Of a DNA stretch of 49,439 nucleotides, positions 25,185-32,666 are shown piece by piece (position 1 is the first letter of the stretch; the number at the start of each line of letters is the position of its first letter). Under the pieces are notes generated by a model, which was not told the origin of the DNA, made no database searches, and was given only the letters and a program-made list of their open reading frames with translations. Source of the DNA: Clostridiaceae bacterium (GTDB taxonomy: Bacteria > Bacillota > Clostridia > Oscillospirales > Acutalibacteraceae); NCBI GenBank assembly GCA_904501755.1, contig CAJGBV010000016.1, positions 1 through 49,439 on the forward strand, read 5' to 3'. The translations under genes were made by a program, and so were the position numbers.

Positions 25185-25259
25185 GGCACCATAGCCAAGC
25201 GGTAAGGCAGAGGTCTGCAAAACCTTTATGCCCCGGTTCAAATCCGGGTGGTGCCTCCA
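25185..25259 (+). tRNA. tRNA-Cys (GCA), CCA encoded
   Basis: Acceptor arms GGCACCA and TGGTGCC pair fully; the anticodon loop CTGCAAA gives GCA; the T-arm GGTTCAAATCC is standard; the 3' end is T-CCA. 75 bases, single-gene unit with its own promoter and terminator. Confidence 0.96.
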
Positions 25260-25260
25260 G

Positions 25261-25294
25261 AAAAAACCTCTTTACGAAAGTAAAGAGGTTTTTT
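25261..25294 (+). terminator. Strong intrinsic terminator after tRNA-Cys
   Basis: A 15-bp perfect stem (25261-25275 with 25280-25294) capped by GAAA and ending in a T6 run. Confidence 0.92.
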
Positions 25295-25425
25295 CAATGA
25301 TGTTTGCCTTTCGGCAAATGATGACGCTTACGCTAATTTTCTTAGCAAACATCGCATCATTGCGAGTGAAATGAGTAACATCATATTTGCGAAGCAAATG
25401 CATCATATCGCGTAGCGATGCATCA
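25295..25425. repeat. Array of five short perfect hairpins joined by CATCAT/ATGATG linkers
   Basis: Hairpins: TTTGCC-TTTC-GGCAAA (25303-25318), GCTAA-TTTTC-TTAGC (25332-25346), CGCA-TCAT-TGCG (25353-25364), ATTTGC-GAA-GCAAAT (25385-25399) and ATCGC-GTA-GCGAT (25407-25419). The linkers repeatedly read CATCAT or ATGATG. This modular form suggests a REP/MITE-like intergenic element rather than a gene. Short ORFs across it are not credible. Confidence 0.75.
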
Positions 25426-25442
25426 TTTCTTTTCGCTACACA

Positions 25443-25471
25443 TTGATTTATTTTTATCTTTATGTTATAAT
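25443..25471 (+). promoter_or_regulatory. Sigma-A promoter for the acyltransferase-LarA-deacetylase operon
   Basis: TTGATT (25443-25448), 17-bp spacer, TATAAT (25466-25471), just after the hairpin array. It places the gene start at the GTG 25499 rather than at an upstream ATG. Confidence 0.75.
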
Positions 25472-25498
25472 AACAAAAAACATTTTGAGGGGTCTTCT

Positions 25499-26536
25499 GT
25501 GACAAATTTAAATACAGTTAATACGGACAAATCAAGAGTGCTTTATTTTGATGTACTCAATATACTTGCTACCTTGAGTGTGGTGTTCTTGCACTGCAAC
25601 GGTACGGCACATATCTACTCTAATACTCTTGGGTGGTATCAGGCTTTATTTATTGAAGTGTTCCTTTACTGGCCTGTTCCTGTTTTCTTTATGCTGACAG
25701 GTGCGACCTTAATGGAATACAGGTCACGTTATACAACCTCACAGTTTTTCAAAAAGCGTTTTTTGCGTACGGTTATTCCTTTTGTTTTCTGGACTCTGAT
25801 AAACGCTGTGTTAAAGGGGATAAATCCTTTTGAAATCGGTTTTGGTCAGTTTATCAGTCGTTGTTTTTTAACCTCTGTTGAGAATGTATATTGGTTTTTT
25901 ATACCACTGTTTTCTGTGTATCTTGCTTTACCTGTATTATCCCTGCTTAAAAATCATAGGAGGATTTTGTGGTATCTTGCAGGTAGCACTTTTCTTCTGA
26001 CTTCGCTTTTGCCTCCTGTTTTTAAATATATTGGGCTTAGCTGGAATACAAACCTTAATATGCCTATGTCAGCCGGATACCTGCTTTTTGTTATTCTGGG
26101 TTATTTGTTTTCCACAGAAGAACTAAGCCGTAAGCAACGACTTGTTATTTATGGGTTTGGTATATTCGGTGCAGTTTTAAGATATACCATGACGGTTATT
26201 CTGTCGGTTGGTGATGGAGTAATTAATAAAATGTTTTTCAGTTATACTGAATATTATTCGGTCTTTTTGGCTGTTGCGGTATTTGTTATGTTAAGATATA
26301 TGAAGCCGGTTAATTTTCTCAGAGATAAAAAAGAGGTATTATCTAAAATATCAGGATGTAGCTTTGGTGTTTATCTTATTCATATGATTATCATAAGGTT
26401 TTTTAATTCTATACTTCCTGAAACCTTTTTCGGTGCAGTGTGGAGAATGACTGCTCCTGTTTTTATTTATCTGATAGCTCTCCTTATAACCTTTGTTCTT
26501 AAAAAAATACCGATAATAAAAAATATCGTTCCATAA
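25499..26536 (+). CDS. Acyltransferase family 3 membrane protein
   Basis: About 345 residues from GTG 25499, behind TGAGGGG; a longer reading from 25418 would start upstream of the promoter. About ten membrane segments fill the protein. The first carries the family pattern with SRVLYFDVLNILATLSVVFLH, followed by a conserved-type basic loop (FFKKRFLRTVIPF) and a C-terminal FGVYLIHMII. AT3 proteins move acetyl or other acyl groups across or at the membrane onto extracellular glycans, peptidoglycan or lipids. The neighbouring deacetylase and SGNH hydrolase fit an envelope-acylation role. The substrate is not determinable. Confidence 0.85.
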   Translation: MTNLNTVNTDKSRVLYFDVLNILATLSVVFLHCNGTAHIYSNTLGWYQALFIEVFLYWPVPVFFMLTGATLMEYRSRYTTSQFFKKRFLRTVIPFVFWTLINAVLKGINPFEIGFGQFISRCFLTSVENVYWFFIPLFSVYLALPVLSLLKNHRRILWYLAGSTFLLTSLLPPVFKYIGLSWNTNLNMPMSAGYLLFVILGYLFSTEELSRKQRLVIYGFGIFGAVLRYTMTVILSVGDGVINKMFFSYTEYYSVFLAVAVFVMLRYMKPVNFLRDKKEVLSKISGCSFGVYLIHMIIIRFFNSILPETFFGAVWRMTAPVFIYLIALLITFVLKKIPIIKNIVP

Positions 26537-26555
26537 ATTTTAATGAGGTGATTTT

Positions 26556-27827
26556 GTGAAGGTGTCTTTTCCTTACGGTAAAGAAAAAATAGAATATGAT
26601 TTTATCAGTGAAAAACTTTCAGCAGTGCTTGAATCGAATATTAACGAATATGTACCTGAGCTTAGTGAACAGGAGCTTGTTTTATCTGCTATGGTAAATC
26701 CTGTGGGAAGTGAGCGTCTTTGTATTCTTGCCAAAGATAAAAAGAACATTGTTATAATTGCAAGTGACCATACCAGACCTGTACCCAGCAAAGTTATAAT
26801 TCCTCCTGTACTAAGGGAAATCAGAAGCGTGAATAAAACGGCAAAAATCACTATACTTATTGCTACAGGCTGTCACAGAGGAACCACAAGAGAAGAATTA
26901 ATTGATAAATTCGGTGAGGATATTGTAAACAGTGAGAATATTTATATTCACGACTGCTTAGATAATGAAATGCTTGTTAATATTGGTACGCTTCCGTCGG
27001 GAAGTGCCTGTGAAATTAATAAAATTGCCTGTGAAGCTGATTTGCTTATTGCCGAGGGTTTTATTGAACCTCACTTTTTTGCCGGATTTTCAGGGGGAAG
27101 AAAGAGCGTTCTTCCCGGTATTGCAGGCAGACAGACGGTAATGGGAAATCATTGCAGTGAGTTTATTGACAGCCCATATTCAAGAACGGGTAATCTTGAA
27201 AATAATCCTATACATAACGATATGCTGTGGGCGGCAAAAAAAGCAAAGCTTGCTTATATAGTAAATGTTATTTTAAACGATAAAAAAGAGGTTATATATG
27301 CTGTGGCAGGGGATGTTGAGGCGGCTCATAAAAAAGGTACGGATTTTCTTTCCTCGCTTTGTGCTGTAAATGCTGTTCCTGCTGATATAGTTATTTCTAC
27401 AAACGGTGGTTATCCCTTAGACCAGAATATATATCAGGCTGTAAAGGGTATGACTGCGGCAGAGGCTACTGTTAACGATGGCGGAGTAATAATAATGCTT
27501 GCCGCCTCCAATGACGGAACAGGAGGGGACCATTTCTATCATCAGCTATCAAGTGAAACCGACATAAATAAAACTATGGAAATCTTTTTGGGACGAAAAC
27601 GCGGTGACACTTTACCTGACCAATGGCAATCTCAGATACTTATCAGAATTTTGCTTAAAGCAACGGTTATTTATGTATCAAATATGCCTGATGATATTAT
27701 TGAGAAGATGCACATGTTACCTGCTCATTCTATTGATGAAGCAATCAAAAAGGCAAAGGAAATTGTGAATAAAGAAAATGCTGAAATTGTTGCAATTCCT
27801 GACGGTGTTGCGGTTATGGTGGTGTGA
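26556..27827 (+). CDS. larA: LarA-family nickel-pincer (lactate-type) racemase
   Basis: 423 residues, GTG start behind GAGGTG. SDHTRPVPS, ATGCHRGT, EPHFFAGFSGGRKSVLPG, TVMGNH and NGGYPLDQNIYQAVKG are the LarA signatures. The spacing from the EPHF histidine to the GGRK lysine (10) and on to the GNH histidine (16) matches His174, Lys184 and His200 of the Lactobacillus plantarum enzyme. The pincer attachment and Ni-binding residues are therefore present. LarA interconverts L- and D-lactate, though homologues racemise other 2-hydroxyacids. The cofactor genes larB, larC and larE are not in the window. Confidence 0.88.
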   Translation: MKVSFPYGKEKIEYDFISEKLSAVLESNINEYVPELSEQELVLSAMVNPVGSERLCILAKDKKNIVIIASDHTRPVPSKVIIPPVLREIRSVNKTAKITILIATGCHRGTTREELIDKFGEDIVNSENIYIHDCLDNEMLVNIGTLPSGSACEINKIACEADLLIAEGFIEPHFFAGFSGGRKSVLPGIAGRQTVMGNHCSEFIDSPYSRTGNLENNPIHNDMLWAAKKAKLAYIVNVILNDKKEVIYAVAGDVEAAHKKGTDFLSSLCAVNAVPADIVISTNGGYPLDQNIYQAVKGMTAAEATVNDGGVIIMLAASNDGTGGDHFYHQLSSETDINKTMEIFLGRKRGDTLPDQWQSQILIRILLKATVIYVSNMPDDIIEKMHMLPAHSIDEAIKKAKEIVNKENAEIVAIPDGVAVMVV

Positions 27828-27829
27828 TA

Positions 27830-28678
27830 ATGAAAAGAATAATGGTTTTTCTAATGGTGATTGCTATTGTGTTTTCTTTCACCGGTTGTAAAGAAGAAAA
27901 AGAAGCTTCGAAAAAGCCTGTTAGTAATGTTTCCTCAGCTATGACCTATAGCGAGTATATGGAACAGATTGAAAAAGAAAAGCAGGAAAAGAAGGATAAA
28001 ATTATGAATGCAGAATGGAGAAATCACCCTGAAGATTTTAAACTTATAGCCCTTACATTTGACGATGCGCCGTCCTACAGTACACCCTCCAACAACAATA
28101 CTGTTGCAATTATTGATGCTATAAATAAGTATGAAGGTGCAGGCACATTTTTTGTGCAGGGTACCGCTTTGGAGAAAAACGGCACATCACTTCTTTATTA
28201 TGCCTTGGAGTGTGGCTTTGAGCTTGGTAATCATACTTACTCACATCCTTATCTTACAAAACTGAGTAAAAAAGAGATTACTGAGGAAATAATCAGTCTT
28301 AATAAGGTTGTAGAGGAAAAGCTTGGGGTGACTATGAAATATATTCGTCCCGGCTATCTTGATATAGATGATAAAGGTTTTGAGGTTTCAAGGGAACTCA
28401 AAATGCCTATAATTCACTGCTCTAAAACTATTTCCACCAAGGATTATGATTCACTATCTACCGATGAGTCGGTTAAGTCAACGATACTTAATAATGCTTA
28501 TGACGGAGCTATAGTGCTTTGTCACGGTTGGGCGAATCCTACCGGTGCCTGTATTGAAGAGGTTTGCAAATCTCTGTACGAGAGAGGCTATCGTTTTGTG
28601 ACTCTGAGTGAACTGTTTGAATACAAGGGTATAAAAAATGTACCTCTTGGTGAAATTATTTGTGATGCTAATTTTTAA
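27830..28678 (+). CDS. Polysaccharide deacetylase lipoprotein (CE4/NodB fold)
   Basis: About 282 residues. A signal peptide with lipobox SFTGC (mature lipid-Cys near residue 21) predicts an outer-surface lipoprotein. CE4 motifs follow in order: LTFDDAPS (motif 1, Gly to Ala at the last position), NHTYSHPYL (HxxxH metal pair), RPGYLDID, and IVLCHGW (catalytic LxH). It should remove N- or O-acetyl groups from peptidoglycan or another wall glycan. ATG 27830 is preferred; a GTG at 27824 overlapping the larA stop is the alternative. Confidence 0.88.
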   Translation: MKRIMVFLMVIAIVFSFTGCKEEKEASKKPVSNVSSAMTYSEYMEQIEKEKQEKKDKIMNAEWRNHPEDFKLIALTFDDAPSYSTPSNNNTVAIIDAINKYEGAGTFFVQGTALEKNGTSLLYYALECGFELGNHTYSHPYLTKLSKKEITEEIISLNKVVEEKLGVTMKYIRPGYLDIDDKGFEVSRELKMPIIHCSKTISTKDYDSLSTDESVKSTILNNAYDGAIVLCHGWANPTGACIEEVCKSLYERGYRFVTLSELFEYKGIKNVPLGEIICDANF

Positions 28679-28707
28679 CAAAAAATATTCTATCAGAGGT
28701 TTTCTGA

Positions 28708-29211
28708 ATGAACAATGAACTAACTAAAAAAGATATTGAAAAAATGCAGGAGGAAATGGAGTACCGTATTGGTGTTCTTCGTCCTAAAATATTAGAAGAG
28801 GTTAAATTTGCAAGAAGCCACGGAGATTTAAGTGAAAATTTCGAATACAAAGCAGCAAAGCAGGAGAGAGGAAAAAACGAAAGCAGAATCCGTTTTCTTC
28901 GTAATATGATTAAAACGGCTGTAATTATTGAGGATACTTCCTTGGAAAATGAGGTTGGGCTATATGATAAGGTTACTTATTATATAGAAGAAGATGATGA
29001 GGAAGAAACTGTAATGATAGTTACTACCGTACGTCATGATGCACTGTCTAATATTGTTAGTAAGGAATCACCAATTGGAAAGGCTCTTTTTGGCAGAAGT
29101 ATAGGTGATAAGGTTACGGTAAATACAGATAGTGGTATAAGCTATGATGTAGTAATAAAAAGAATTGAAAAAGGAGAGGACGACGGAACACTTTCTATCC
29201 GTAAATACTAA
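28708..29211 (+). CDS. GreA/GreB-family transcript cleavage factor
   Basis: 167 residues. The N-terminal coiled coil (about 1-75) has HGDLSENFEYKAAKQERG at its tip, keeping the acidic Asp and Glu that stabilise Mg2+ in the RNA polymerase active site. The C-terminal FKBP-like domain has SPIGKALFGRSIGDKV. It rescues backtracked RNA polymerase by stimulating transcript cleavage. It lies inside an envelope operon, so it may be a second, non-canonical GreA paralogue; whether another greA exists is unknown. Confidence 0.88.
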   Translation: MNNELTKKDIEKMQEEMEYRIGVLRPKILEEVKFARSHGDLSENFEYKAAKQERGKNESRIRFLRNMIKTAVIIEDTSLENEVGLYDKVTYYIEEDDEEETVMIVTTVRHDALSNIVSKESPIGKALFGRSIGDKVTVNTDSGISYDVVIKRIEKGEDDGTLSIRKY

Positions 29212-29212
29212 G

Positions 29213-29929
29213 ATGAAAAAACTGATACGTAAAATAATCGCAACCGTTTTGGCTCTGATAATTCTTTTTGTAATTAGCTTTTGCACTTATTACGCCGTAA
29301 TAGGTTATAAGGAATATAAAAAAGTGATTTCCGAGGTTCCGCTTCAGGAAAAGGTTGAAGAGATAACCTCACAGGAAAACTTTGTCAAAAAAGACCAATT
29401 ACCTAAGATATATATTGATGCTGTTATTGCTGCCGAGGACCACAATTTTTATACTCATGGTGCTGTGAGTATTGTTTCTACATTTAGGGCGGTTATTACT
29501 AACCTTAAAGATGGAGAATATTCAGAGGGCGGAAGCACAATAACACAGCAGGTTGCAAAGAATATGTACTTTTCTCAAAAAAAGACATTGAAAAGAAAAG
29601 TTGCGGAAATGTTTGTTGCATTTGATATTGAGAAGCATTATAATAAAGACGAAATCTTTGAGCTGTATGTAAATAACATATTTTTTGGAAGCGGATATTA
29701 TAATATTTATGATGCGGCGATGGGATATTATGGTGTAGAGCCTATTGAACTTAGTGACAGTCAGGCAACGATACTTGCAGGGGTTCCTAACGCTCCCTCG
29801 GTATACTCACCTAAAAATAATACGCCTCTGACTTATCAGCGACAAAAACAGGTGCTTGACAGTATGGTAGAGTACGGGTATTTAAGTGCTGATGAGGCAG
29901 AAATGATATTGGCAACTAAAGGAGAATGA
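29213..29929 (+). CDS. Monofunctional GT51 peptidoglycan glycosyltransferase (MtgA-like)
   Basis: About 238 residues from ATG 29213, two bases after the Gre stop. No good ribosome site precedes it; an in-frame TTG at 29165 is the alternative start. One N-terminal membrane anchor (about 5-30) is followed by the GT51 domain: AAEDHNFYTHGAVS with the catalytic Glu, EGGSTITQQVAKNMY, KRKVAEMFVAF and KDEIFELYVNNIFFGSG. No transpeptidase domain is present, so it only polymerises glycan chains from lipid II outside the membrane. Confidence 0.9.
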   Translation: MKKLIRKIIATVLALIILFVISFCTYYAVIGYKEYKKVISEVPLQEKVEEITSQENFVKKDQLPKIYIDAVIAAEDHNFYTHGAVSIVSTFRAVITNLKDGEYSEGGSTITQQVAKNMYFSQKKTLKRKVAEMFVAFDIEKHYNKDEIFELYVNNIFFGSGYYNIYDAAMGYYGVEPIELSDSQATILAGVPNAPSVYSPKNNTPLTYQRQKQVLDSMVEYGYLSADEAEMILATKGE

Positions 29930-29931
29930 AA

Positions 29932-30606
29932 ATGAAAGATTTACAGGAAAACATAGTATCCTCAAAAAATCAAAATACTTTTGATTATTATGAGTTTGAC
30001 AAAGGCGAGGGCATTAAGGTGCTTTATGTTGGAAACTCTATCACCAAACATGCTCCAAAGCCCGAAATGGGTTGGACCAACGATTGCGGTATGGCTGCCA
30101 GTAGCATAGAAAAGGACTATGTTCATCTTGTTCAGGCTAAAATAAAGGAAATCCATCCCGATGCTGCCTTTAGTATTCTTCAGGTTGCTAACTATGAGAG
30201 AGAGTTTTATACACGTGAGCCCGAAAATTATTATATGGGTGCTAAGGAATTTAAGCCCGACGTTATTATTATGTTTTTCGGAGCTAATGTAAATAAGGAG
30301 TATGATACAACCGAAAATCCACCTAAAACATTTGGTCAGGCTTATGAAAATCTTCGTAATTTCCTTGTTGACGGCAGAGATGTATTTGTTATGCATTCTC
30401 AGGGATTTTATATTCGCCCCGTTCTTGATGCCGAAAAAGAGGTTGTTGCCAAGAAGTATAACGACCCCTTTGTAAACCTTGAAGATATGCGTGTCTTAGA
30501 GGAAACTCACGGTAAATTCAATCATCCAAGTGATTATGGAATGCAGGTTATTGCTTACAGATTTTGGGATGAAATTGAAGATTATGTAAAGAATTTTAAA
30601 AAATAA
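29932..30606 (+). CDS. SGNH/GDSL-family hydrolase
   Basis: About 224 residues. ATG 29932 is chosen because AAAGGAG ends 7 bases before it; ATG 29926 overlaps the previous stop but sits too close. VLYVGNSITKHAP has the block I Ser (GNS), IIMFFGANVNKEY the block III Gly-x-Asn, and FNHPSDYGM the block V histidine. There is no signal peptide, so it seems cytoplasmic, which is odd for an envelope esterase. Esterase or deacetylase activity on an acylated sugar is plausible. Last gene of the operon, followed by a terminator. Confidence 0.75.
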   Translation: MKDLQENIVSSKNQNTFDYYEFDKGEGIKVLYVGNSITKHAPKPEMGWTNDCGMAASSIEKDYVHLVQAKIKEIHPDAAFSILQVANYEREFYTREPENYYMGAKEFKPDVIIMFFGANVNKEYDTTENPPKTFGQAYENLRNFLVDGRDVFVMHSQGFYIRPVLDAEKEVVAKKYNDPFVNLEDMRVLEETHGKFNHPSDYGMQVIAYRFWDEIEDYVKNFKK

Positions 30607-30609
30607 AAT

Positions 30610-30644
30610 AATCGGTTGAACATTTTGTTCAACCGATTTTTTTT
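30610..30644. terminator. Intrinsic terminator between convergent operons
   Basis: A 12-bp perfect stem (30610-30621 with 30627-30638), loop ATTTT, then a T-run. It overlaps the 3' end of the convergent minus-strand peptidase gene. Confidence 0.88.
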
Positions 30645-31000
30645 ATTTCCCAGTAGAATTTTCTGTTACTGTTTGGAAAATCCTTTAATACGCCGTGCTC
30701 AGGGTCATAGAAAGTTCCATCAAAATAAAGTGACCAATGCCAACAACGAGGGGTTTCCAGACTGAGCATGGCAACTTCTGGCAAATCGCTTTTATTTTTT
30801 GCCTCTTTTCTTTCGTTAATAAAGTCAATGCCATTAAGGGTAAGTACAGCCTTCATTTGTGAAAGGGTGGTTTCTCGGTCTGTGCCACATTCTTTAATAA
30901 TTTCCTCAACTGTTTTGTCGGTTAGCATAGCAAGTACTGCCTGACCGCACTGTAAATCTGTAGGCTCTTTTATGTATTTTGGTTTATTTGTAAGACTCAT
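30629..31000 (-). CDS. Small C39-like papain-fold cysteine peptidase
   Basis: 123 residues, no signal peptide. DLQCGQAVLAMLTDKTVEEI places a Cys after Gln as in C39-type peptidases. RCWHWSLYFDGTFYDPEHG gives the His and an Asp consistent with a catalytic triad. It is about the size of a bare C39 domain, with no ABC transporter domain fused. It overlaps the ECF S-component stop by 4 bases. A role in maturing or cleaving a peptide is possible, but no peptide substrate is visible here; a non-peptidase relative is also possible. Confidence 0.6.
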   Translation of the reverse strand: MSLTNKPKYIKEPTDLQCGQAVLAMLTDKTVEEIIKECGTDRETTLSQMKAVLTLNGIDFINERKEAKNKSDLPEVAMLSLETPRCWHWSLYFDGTFYDPEHGVLKDFPNSNRKFYWEIKKIG

Positions 31001-31500
31001 AATTTGATTTGTTTTAAAACCCCTGTTTTAGAAAGTAAAGTGTATAAAATTACCGAAGCAACAATACCTACAAAGCCTTGAACACAGTTGCCTGCAACCG
31101 ATGCTATTGCAGCAGAGCCGATACCGATAATAAAGAATTCATAAAGAAAATAACCGCATACCATTATTATTTCACAAAGCGTAGCCGCTATTATATGACG
31201 GATAAGTGTGTATTTCCTTTTCAATAATATGTAAGACAAAACTGCCATAATACCCTTTATAATAAAGGTTGCAGGAGCATATATAATAAAAGCTCCGGTA
31301 ATTATGTCACACAAACAGCTTCCTATTGCAGCAGCGGCAACACCGTAAGGCCCTAATATAATACCTGCAAGAATGACAAAACAATCACCAAGGTTAGCAT
31401 ATCCTGTAGGCAAGGGAATTGCTACAAAAAACGTAGCTACAAAAATTATTGCGGCGAAAAGGGCTGATAATGTAGTATTTTTTATAAATTGGCTTTTCAT
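30997..31500 (-). CDS. ECF transporter substrate-binding (S) component
   Basis: 167 residues with about five to six membrane segments. The start (LSALFAAIIFVATFFVAIP), the loop GYANLGDCFVILAG and IYAPATFIIKGIM are typical of vitamin-type ECF S subunits related to ThiW/HmpT and PF07155. It would bind a vitamin or precursor and pair with a shared EcfAAT energising module elsewhere. No riboswitch precedes it, so the ligand cannot be inferred. AAGGAG lies before the ATG. Confidence 0.82.
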   Translation of the reverse strand: MKSQFIKNTTLSALFAAIIFVATFFVAIPLPTGYANLGDCFVILAGIILGPYGVAAAAIGSCLCDIITGAFIIYAPATFIIKGIMAVLSYILLKRKYTLIRHIIAATLCEIIMVCGYFLYEFFIIGIGSAAIASVAGNCVQGFVGIVASVILYTLLSKTGVLKQIKL

Positions 31501-31502
31501 AA

Positions 31503-31841
31503 TTATTTGCTCCTTAATTTTGCTATAGTAGAAAGTATCTTGCTGATAAAGTCCTGCTTAGTGGTATCATCAGCATAAAGTATTGAAACCTCACCATTTT
31601 GTATGGTTATATAGGATACAGGCTTTTTGGTGACGCCTGCACCTGCACCGCCTGCAACACTATCGGCATTTTTATTTTTTGTACCGTCCAATCCACCTCC
31701 GCCGAAACCGAAGGAAAGCTTGTATACGGGAATTATCATTATGCCGTCAATAGTAATCGGGTCGCCCAGTACAGAATTTTCCTTTAATGCAACATTTGCC
31801 TTGTCGGCAGCAGCAGAAATTATATCAGCTATTTTGTTCAT
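31503..31841 (-). CDS. ytfJ: GerW/YtfJ-family sporulation protein
   Basis: 112 residues. VLGDPITIDGIMIIPVYKLS and a glycine-rich centre (FGFGGGG, VAGGAGAG) followed by KPVSYITIQNGEVSIL are the GerW/YtfJ signature. In Bacillus the orthologue is made during sporulation and is needed for L-alanine germination and cortex-related functions. It directly follows a DUF2953 gene, as ytfJ follows ytfI in Bacillus, and overlaps it by 17 bases. It is the main evidence here that the organism is a spore former. Confidence 0.92.
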   Translation of the reverse strand: MNKIADIISAAADKANVALKENSVLGDPITIDGIMIIPVYKLSFGFGGGGLDGTKNKNADSVAGGAGAGVTKKPVSYITIQNGEVSILYADDTTKQDFISKILSTIAKLRSK

Positions 31842-32379
31842 TGTTTTTTACTTCCTTTACAATTTTTTTAATAACCGACAGTATTTTGAAAACAGCGGTT
31901 AAAAGATAAATATAGCTTATTTTCCCCTGTAAGAAAAAGCTGATTTGAGGTGAAGTTTTTTCAAAATCACACAGTAAAGTGATGTTATCTTTTTTAACGG
32001 TGGTAATCCCCTTTAAAAAAGCTACGGCGGGGTAGAGAAGTGAGCATACAGAACCATAGGCTATTGCTGTTTGTGCGGCATCCTCACCGGCAACCGTAAC
32101 ATTTAAATTTAAATTTTTTATAACAGTTTTTCTGATAATGAATTTCAGTGTACTCCATACCTTGCTTTTTTCCTCAAACAGTATGCAAAGCATTTCTTTA
32201 AATTCTAATTTTGCTGTTGGTTTTGTATGCTGTTTTGCAGGAAGCACCTTTTTGCTCAGTATTTTAATACTGACGCAAGGCTTTTCGCAGTAATCTATAT
32301 TAATGGAAAAAGGCAGAGGACAAAGCAAAGCAATTATAATGAATAATGCAAGTATTAACAGTATAATCCAAAATGTCAT
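31825..32379 (-). CDS. DUF2953 membrane-anchored protein (YtfI-like)
   Basis: 184 residues with an N-terminal membrane segment (about 3-22) and a basic, largely beta domain. Conserved positions include TVAGEDAAQTAIAYGSVCSLLYP, matching the DUF2953 G-x-x-D-x-x-x-T-g-x-x-y-G pattern. Function unknown; consistently paired with ytfJ in spore formers. First gene of the four-gene minus operon (DUF2953, ytfJ, ECF S, C39-like). Confidence 0.82.
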   Translation of the reverse strand: MTFWIILLILALFIIIALLCPLPFSINIDYCEKPCVSIKILSKKVLPAKQHTKPTAKLEFKEMLCILFEEKSKVWSTLKFIIRKTVIKNLNLNVTVAGEDAAQTAIAYGSVCSLLYPAVAFLKGITTVKKDNITLLCDFEKTSPQISFFLQGKISYIYLLTAVFKILSVIKKIVKEVKNNEQNS

Positions 32380-32517
32380 AATGTAACCTCATATATATTT
32401 TACCCAAACATAAAAATAAAACACTGTAAAAGTGTAAATTTATTATATTACATATACTTATAAGTTGCAAGATAAAAAAGAAATTACTAATATTATTAGT
32501 AATGATGATGTTTTTTC

Positions 32518-32546
32518 TTGACAATCCTTTTATGATATGATATTAT
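32518..32546 (+). promoter_or_regulatory. Sigma-A promoter of the pyrimidine operon
   Basis: TTGACA (32518-32523), 17-bp spacer, TATTAT (32541-32546). The start site should fall near 32552-32554, at or just before the leader ATG. Confidence 0.85.
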
Positions 32547-32553
32547 ATCTTAG

Positions 32554-32595
32554 ATGAAAAAACCGATTCGGCTTATGCCGGCAGGTCGATATTAA
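32554..32595 (+). CDS. Putative 13-residue leader peptide of the pyr operon
   Basis: MKKPIRLMPAGRY then TAA. The ATG lies within about 2 bases of the expected transcription start, so translation would be leaderless or nearly so and no ribosome site is possible. Its last codons (32575-32585) are the 5' strand of the candidate antiterminator described in the next entry. Coding is unproven. Confidence 0.4.
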   Translation: MKKPIRLMPAGRY

Positions 32596-32646
32596 AGCTA
32601 TGTGCTTTGGCGTGTTTCCTTGCCGGTATGGCGGGGTTGTTTTTTT
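32575..32646 (+). promoter_or_regulatory. Candidate transcription attenuator of the pyr operon
   Basis: Two mutually exclusive folds can be drawn. Terminator: CCTTGCC (32618-32624), loop GGTAT, GGCGGGG (32630-32636), 7 bp with two G-U pairs, followed by TTG and T7 (32640-32646). Antiterminator: 32575-32585 pairs with 32618-32629 over 11 bp with one bulged T, using the whole 5' terminator arm. An upstream CGGC-TTAT-GCCG hairpin could sequester the antiterminator strand. The PyrR-binding loop consensus was not found, so the sensing step is open. Confidence 0.6.
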
Positions 32647-32666
32647 GTAAGGAGGGTTCTTGTTTT

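Noticed and set aside
25272..25505. 77-codon minus-strand frame over the hairpin array
   Set aside because: It runs through the tRNA terminator, five hairpins and a promoter, and has no homology-like features.
32607..32666. Extended TTG start for PyrC
   Set aside because: The extension reads through the attenuator hairpin and ribosome site; GGAGGG points to ATG 32667.
32461..32666. Standard PyrR-dependent attenuator
   Set aside because: Searching by eye for the PyrR-binding hairpin loop consensus found no match, so PyrR control is not claimed.
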